A stretch of 23,142 nt of DNA from a virus. The stretch is taken from positions 1-23,142 of the IMG/VR virus record IMGVR_UViG_3300042350_001389; one strand, 5' to 3'. The notes under the pieces were generated by a model. The model worked only from the letters and a program-made list of their open reading frames with translations, made no database searches and was not told the origin of the DNA. Of this stretch, positions 22,901 through 23,142 are shown one piece after another; positions within the stretch are counted from its first letter, which is position 1; every line of letters begins with the position of its first letter. Made by a program: the position numbers and the translations under genes.

Positions 22901-23142
22901 CGCCTCCGGGTGGCAGCCGTACTCGTTCCGCTTCGGTGATACCTATGTGTCCTACGGAAGAAACGACCCTGCTTCCACGTTCCTGGGACTCGTCGCGGAC
23001 GCATACGAGATCGCGGCGCAGACCTACGACCCGTCCCCGGAGGATCAGGGGGCAATCGAGACGCTGTCCGCGGCGATCATCGGTTCCGTGGCGAACAACG
23101 TCACGAACAAGTCCTACCTCCGAGGCATTATGACCACCCTCG
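19908..23142 (+). CDS. internal virion protein D, T7 gp16-like (3' partial)
   Basis: Large ejected core protein. I followed the frame codon by codon from ATG 19908 and it is open to the window end: 1078 residues seen (T7 gp16 is 1318). It starts MQDNQNTGRYFSQEELDAI and has VPRGVTGFGKSVYNLADWATYDLLPDW (about 52-78) with NPFGTS (about 82-87), a glycine/alanine hydrophobic stretch (about 94-135) and near the end VLQLVVPFIRTPTNLLAF (about 914-931) and AVLYSVGVIAAANGML (about 967-982). PFxRTPxNLL is a motif I associate with gp16-like and other ejected giant phage proteins. The soluble lytic transglycosylase motif found at the N-terminus of T7 gp16 (catalytic Glu in an ES block, then GLxQ-type) is not seen. 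The nearest ribosome-like site (AAGAAGG) is distant, so the start is less sure. Confidence 0.85.
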   Translation, partial: MQDNQNTGRYFSQEELDAIVNGQVTPQLPGEVVKPQEGAERPVFDTADTLMAVPRGVTGFGKSVYNLADWATYDLLPDWHTNPFGTSKSTVGGFVEGLSQVVTGFATGGLALRAASTIPGAVGSAAAWLGGSGGGTVAGIRSGLAKGAFADFVGFEANAGRLSDLLTESDNPILNNAVTQYLSTDMEDGELEGRLKNALEGSVLGVALEGVVAGIKGSAKAVKTYRAMKAAGAAEDDAVAEAAKIAGKDLKDAEDLLNQAEIVEPSPVAKSAADSPLNDTFRDPTATGTDTRSSGGVNYGVDRMRGMNAPKAPVDPAAMREINDLINSGAGIPAIAARIDALRAAGVINLRPVVGSGTNGAYAEALIAIRQADGNPRSFGPAKKGSNRKAQMAAMAQLEAAAATGGINAAEMAKLMQDGVASAEELYKRLPFFLGLEASMRHQAVQALRAGRAETPEFLQAFTLVSGASRRIKSYLGKNLQMVQAFGDMESIQKTWNSLSPSRRKVLMNQYADALELLVTNPETGKQAAKMLTENFAAKGGRIGSELFRNSILSGPKTLAVNVWSGVQMLAMPLERGIGRTLAKQGDQAAKEIGTMSRYFSEVKDAFHALKVSFREEGDSVLLGRGTTQYGEFQPGRAISSRNFTRLNMVDPATGGVRRTTSGLAVDFVGQVVNAPMRAMGSSDEFFTTLMARSEADVVLRRIVAAERKLPMTSRAVSSEVERLKQLLFVDGQLYTRKTTVEKGMRLARDKYLPGALRETLADSVAAKMGIGVSDPAVQAEASRLFGEAMSGGRLKPMSEIRKSVDADALMQSIDAAGQRVKANRMFIPEVQRYVDQNWDAYVDDDFMPIGGRLQNVVGQDYKILQKASGEIERRVKEATWKRDYDDMAESAVFGTRFVGNVGKATASVVSHVPVLQLVVPFIRTPTNLLAFVTDRNPIGRTYDWWQAARAGDKDAMAEAAGRLSTGAVLYSVGVIAAANGMLTGRGPKEPELRKQLLASGWQPYSFRFGDTYVSYGRNDPASTFLGLVADAYEIAAQTYDPSPEDQGAIETLSAAIIGSVANNVTNKSYLRGIMTTL

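Noticed and set aside
1-23142. CRISPR array, insertion sequence or integrase/att module
   Set aside because: No spaced direct repeats, transposase, integrase or terminal inverted repeats were seen; apart from the LAGLIDADG gene the window looks like a continuous lytic podophage gene order.

Overview
The window reads as the middle of a high-GC, T7-like podophage genome (Autographiviridae-type gene order), with every supported gene on the + strand. From left to right it carries counterparts of T7 genes 2.5, 3, 4, 5, 6, 7.3, 8, 9, 10, 11, 12, 13, 14, 15 and 16, in T7 order. The window begins inside the ssDNA-binding protein gene and ends inside the large gp16-like internal virion protein gene. 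RNA polymerase, terminase, tail fibre and endolysin genes are not seen and would lie outside if present. The host cannot be named from sequence alone. The GC-rich coding bias (many genes near two-thirds GC) and AAGGAG-type ribosome binding sites fit a high-GC bacterium, and a lipoprotein/membrane gene pair leans towards a Gram-negative host.

Replication block (about 1-7465). It holds an ssDNA-binding protein, a PD-(D/E)XK Holliday-junction-type nuclease, two small unknown genes where T7 carries its lysozyme, a primase-helicase, a C5-cytosine DNA methyltransferase with its own upstream leader, a family A DNA polymerase, a small LAGLIDADG protein, a 73-residue unknown and a 5'-3' exonuclease. 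The polymerase lacks the thioredoxin-binding insertion of T7 gp5. Most genes overlap at start/stop junctions (TGATG, ATGA, GTGA), so translational coupling is likely.

Small-gene block (about 7431-9074). It holds a 35-residue very basic protein, several unknown small proteins, a dATP/dGTP diphosphohydrolase-like (DUF5664/MazG-type) protein and a proline-rich gp7.3-like protein.

Virion block (about 9076-23142). The order is portal, scaffold, an inserted membrane pair (160-residue lipoprotein-like protein plus a 30-residue single-span peptide), a structured 229-nt leader, major capsid, a terminator-like hairpin, tail tubular proteins A and B, and internal virion proteins gp13- to gp16-like. The gp16-like reading frame is open from 19908 to the window end. 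No gene-free stretch exceeds 300 bases; the longest is the capsid leader (11973-12201).

The most unusual signal is a pair of similar RNA hairpins flanking the capsid gene. They share an 8-bp outer stem, a 5'-side C-rich bulge, and an inner CGGG-GAAA-CCCG stem-loop. The two copies differ at outer-stem positions by changes that keep pairing, as expected for a selected RNA structure. Other points of interest are a 27-nt perfect palindrome inside the methyltransferase gene, a LAGLIDADG gene with no ordinary start codon, and a gp16-like protein without a recognisable N-terminal transglycosylase motif.
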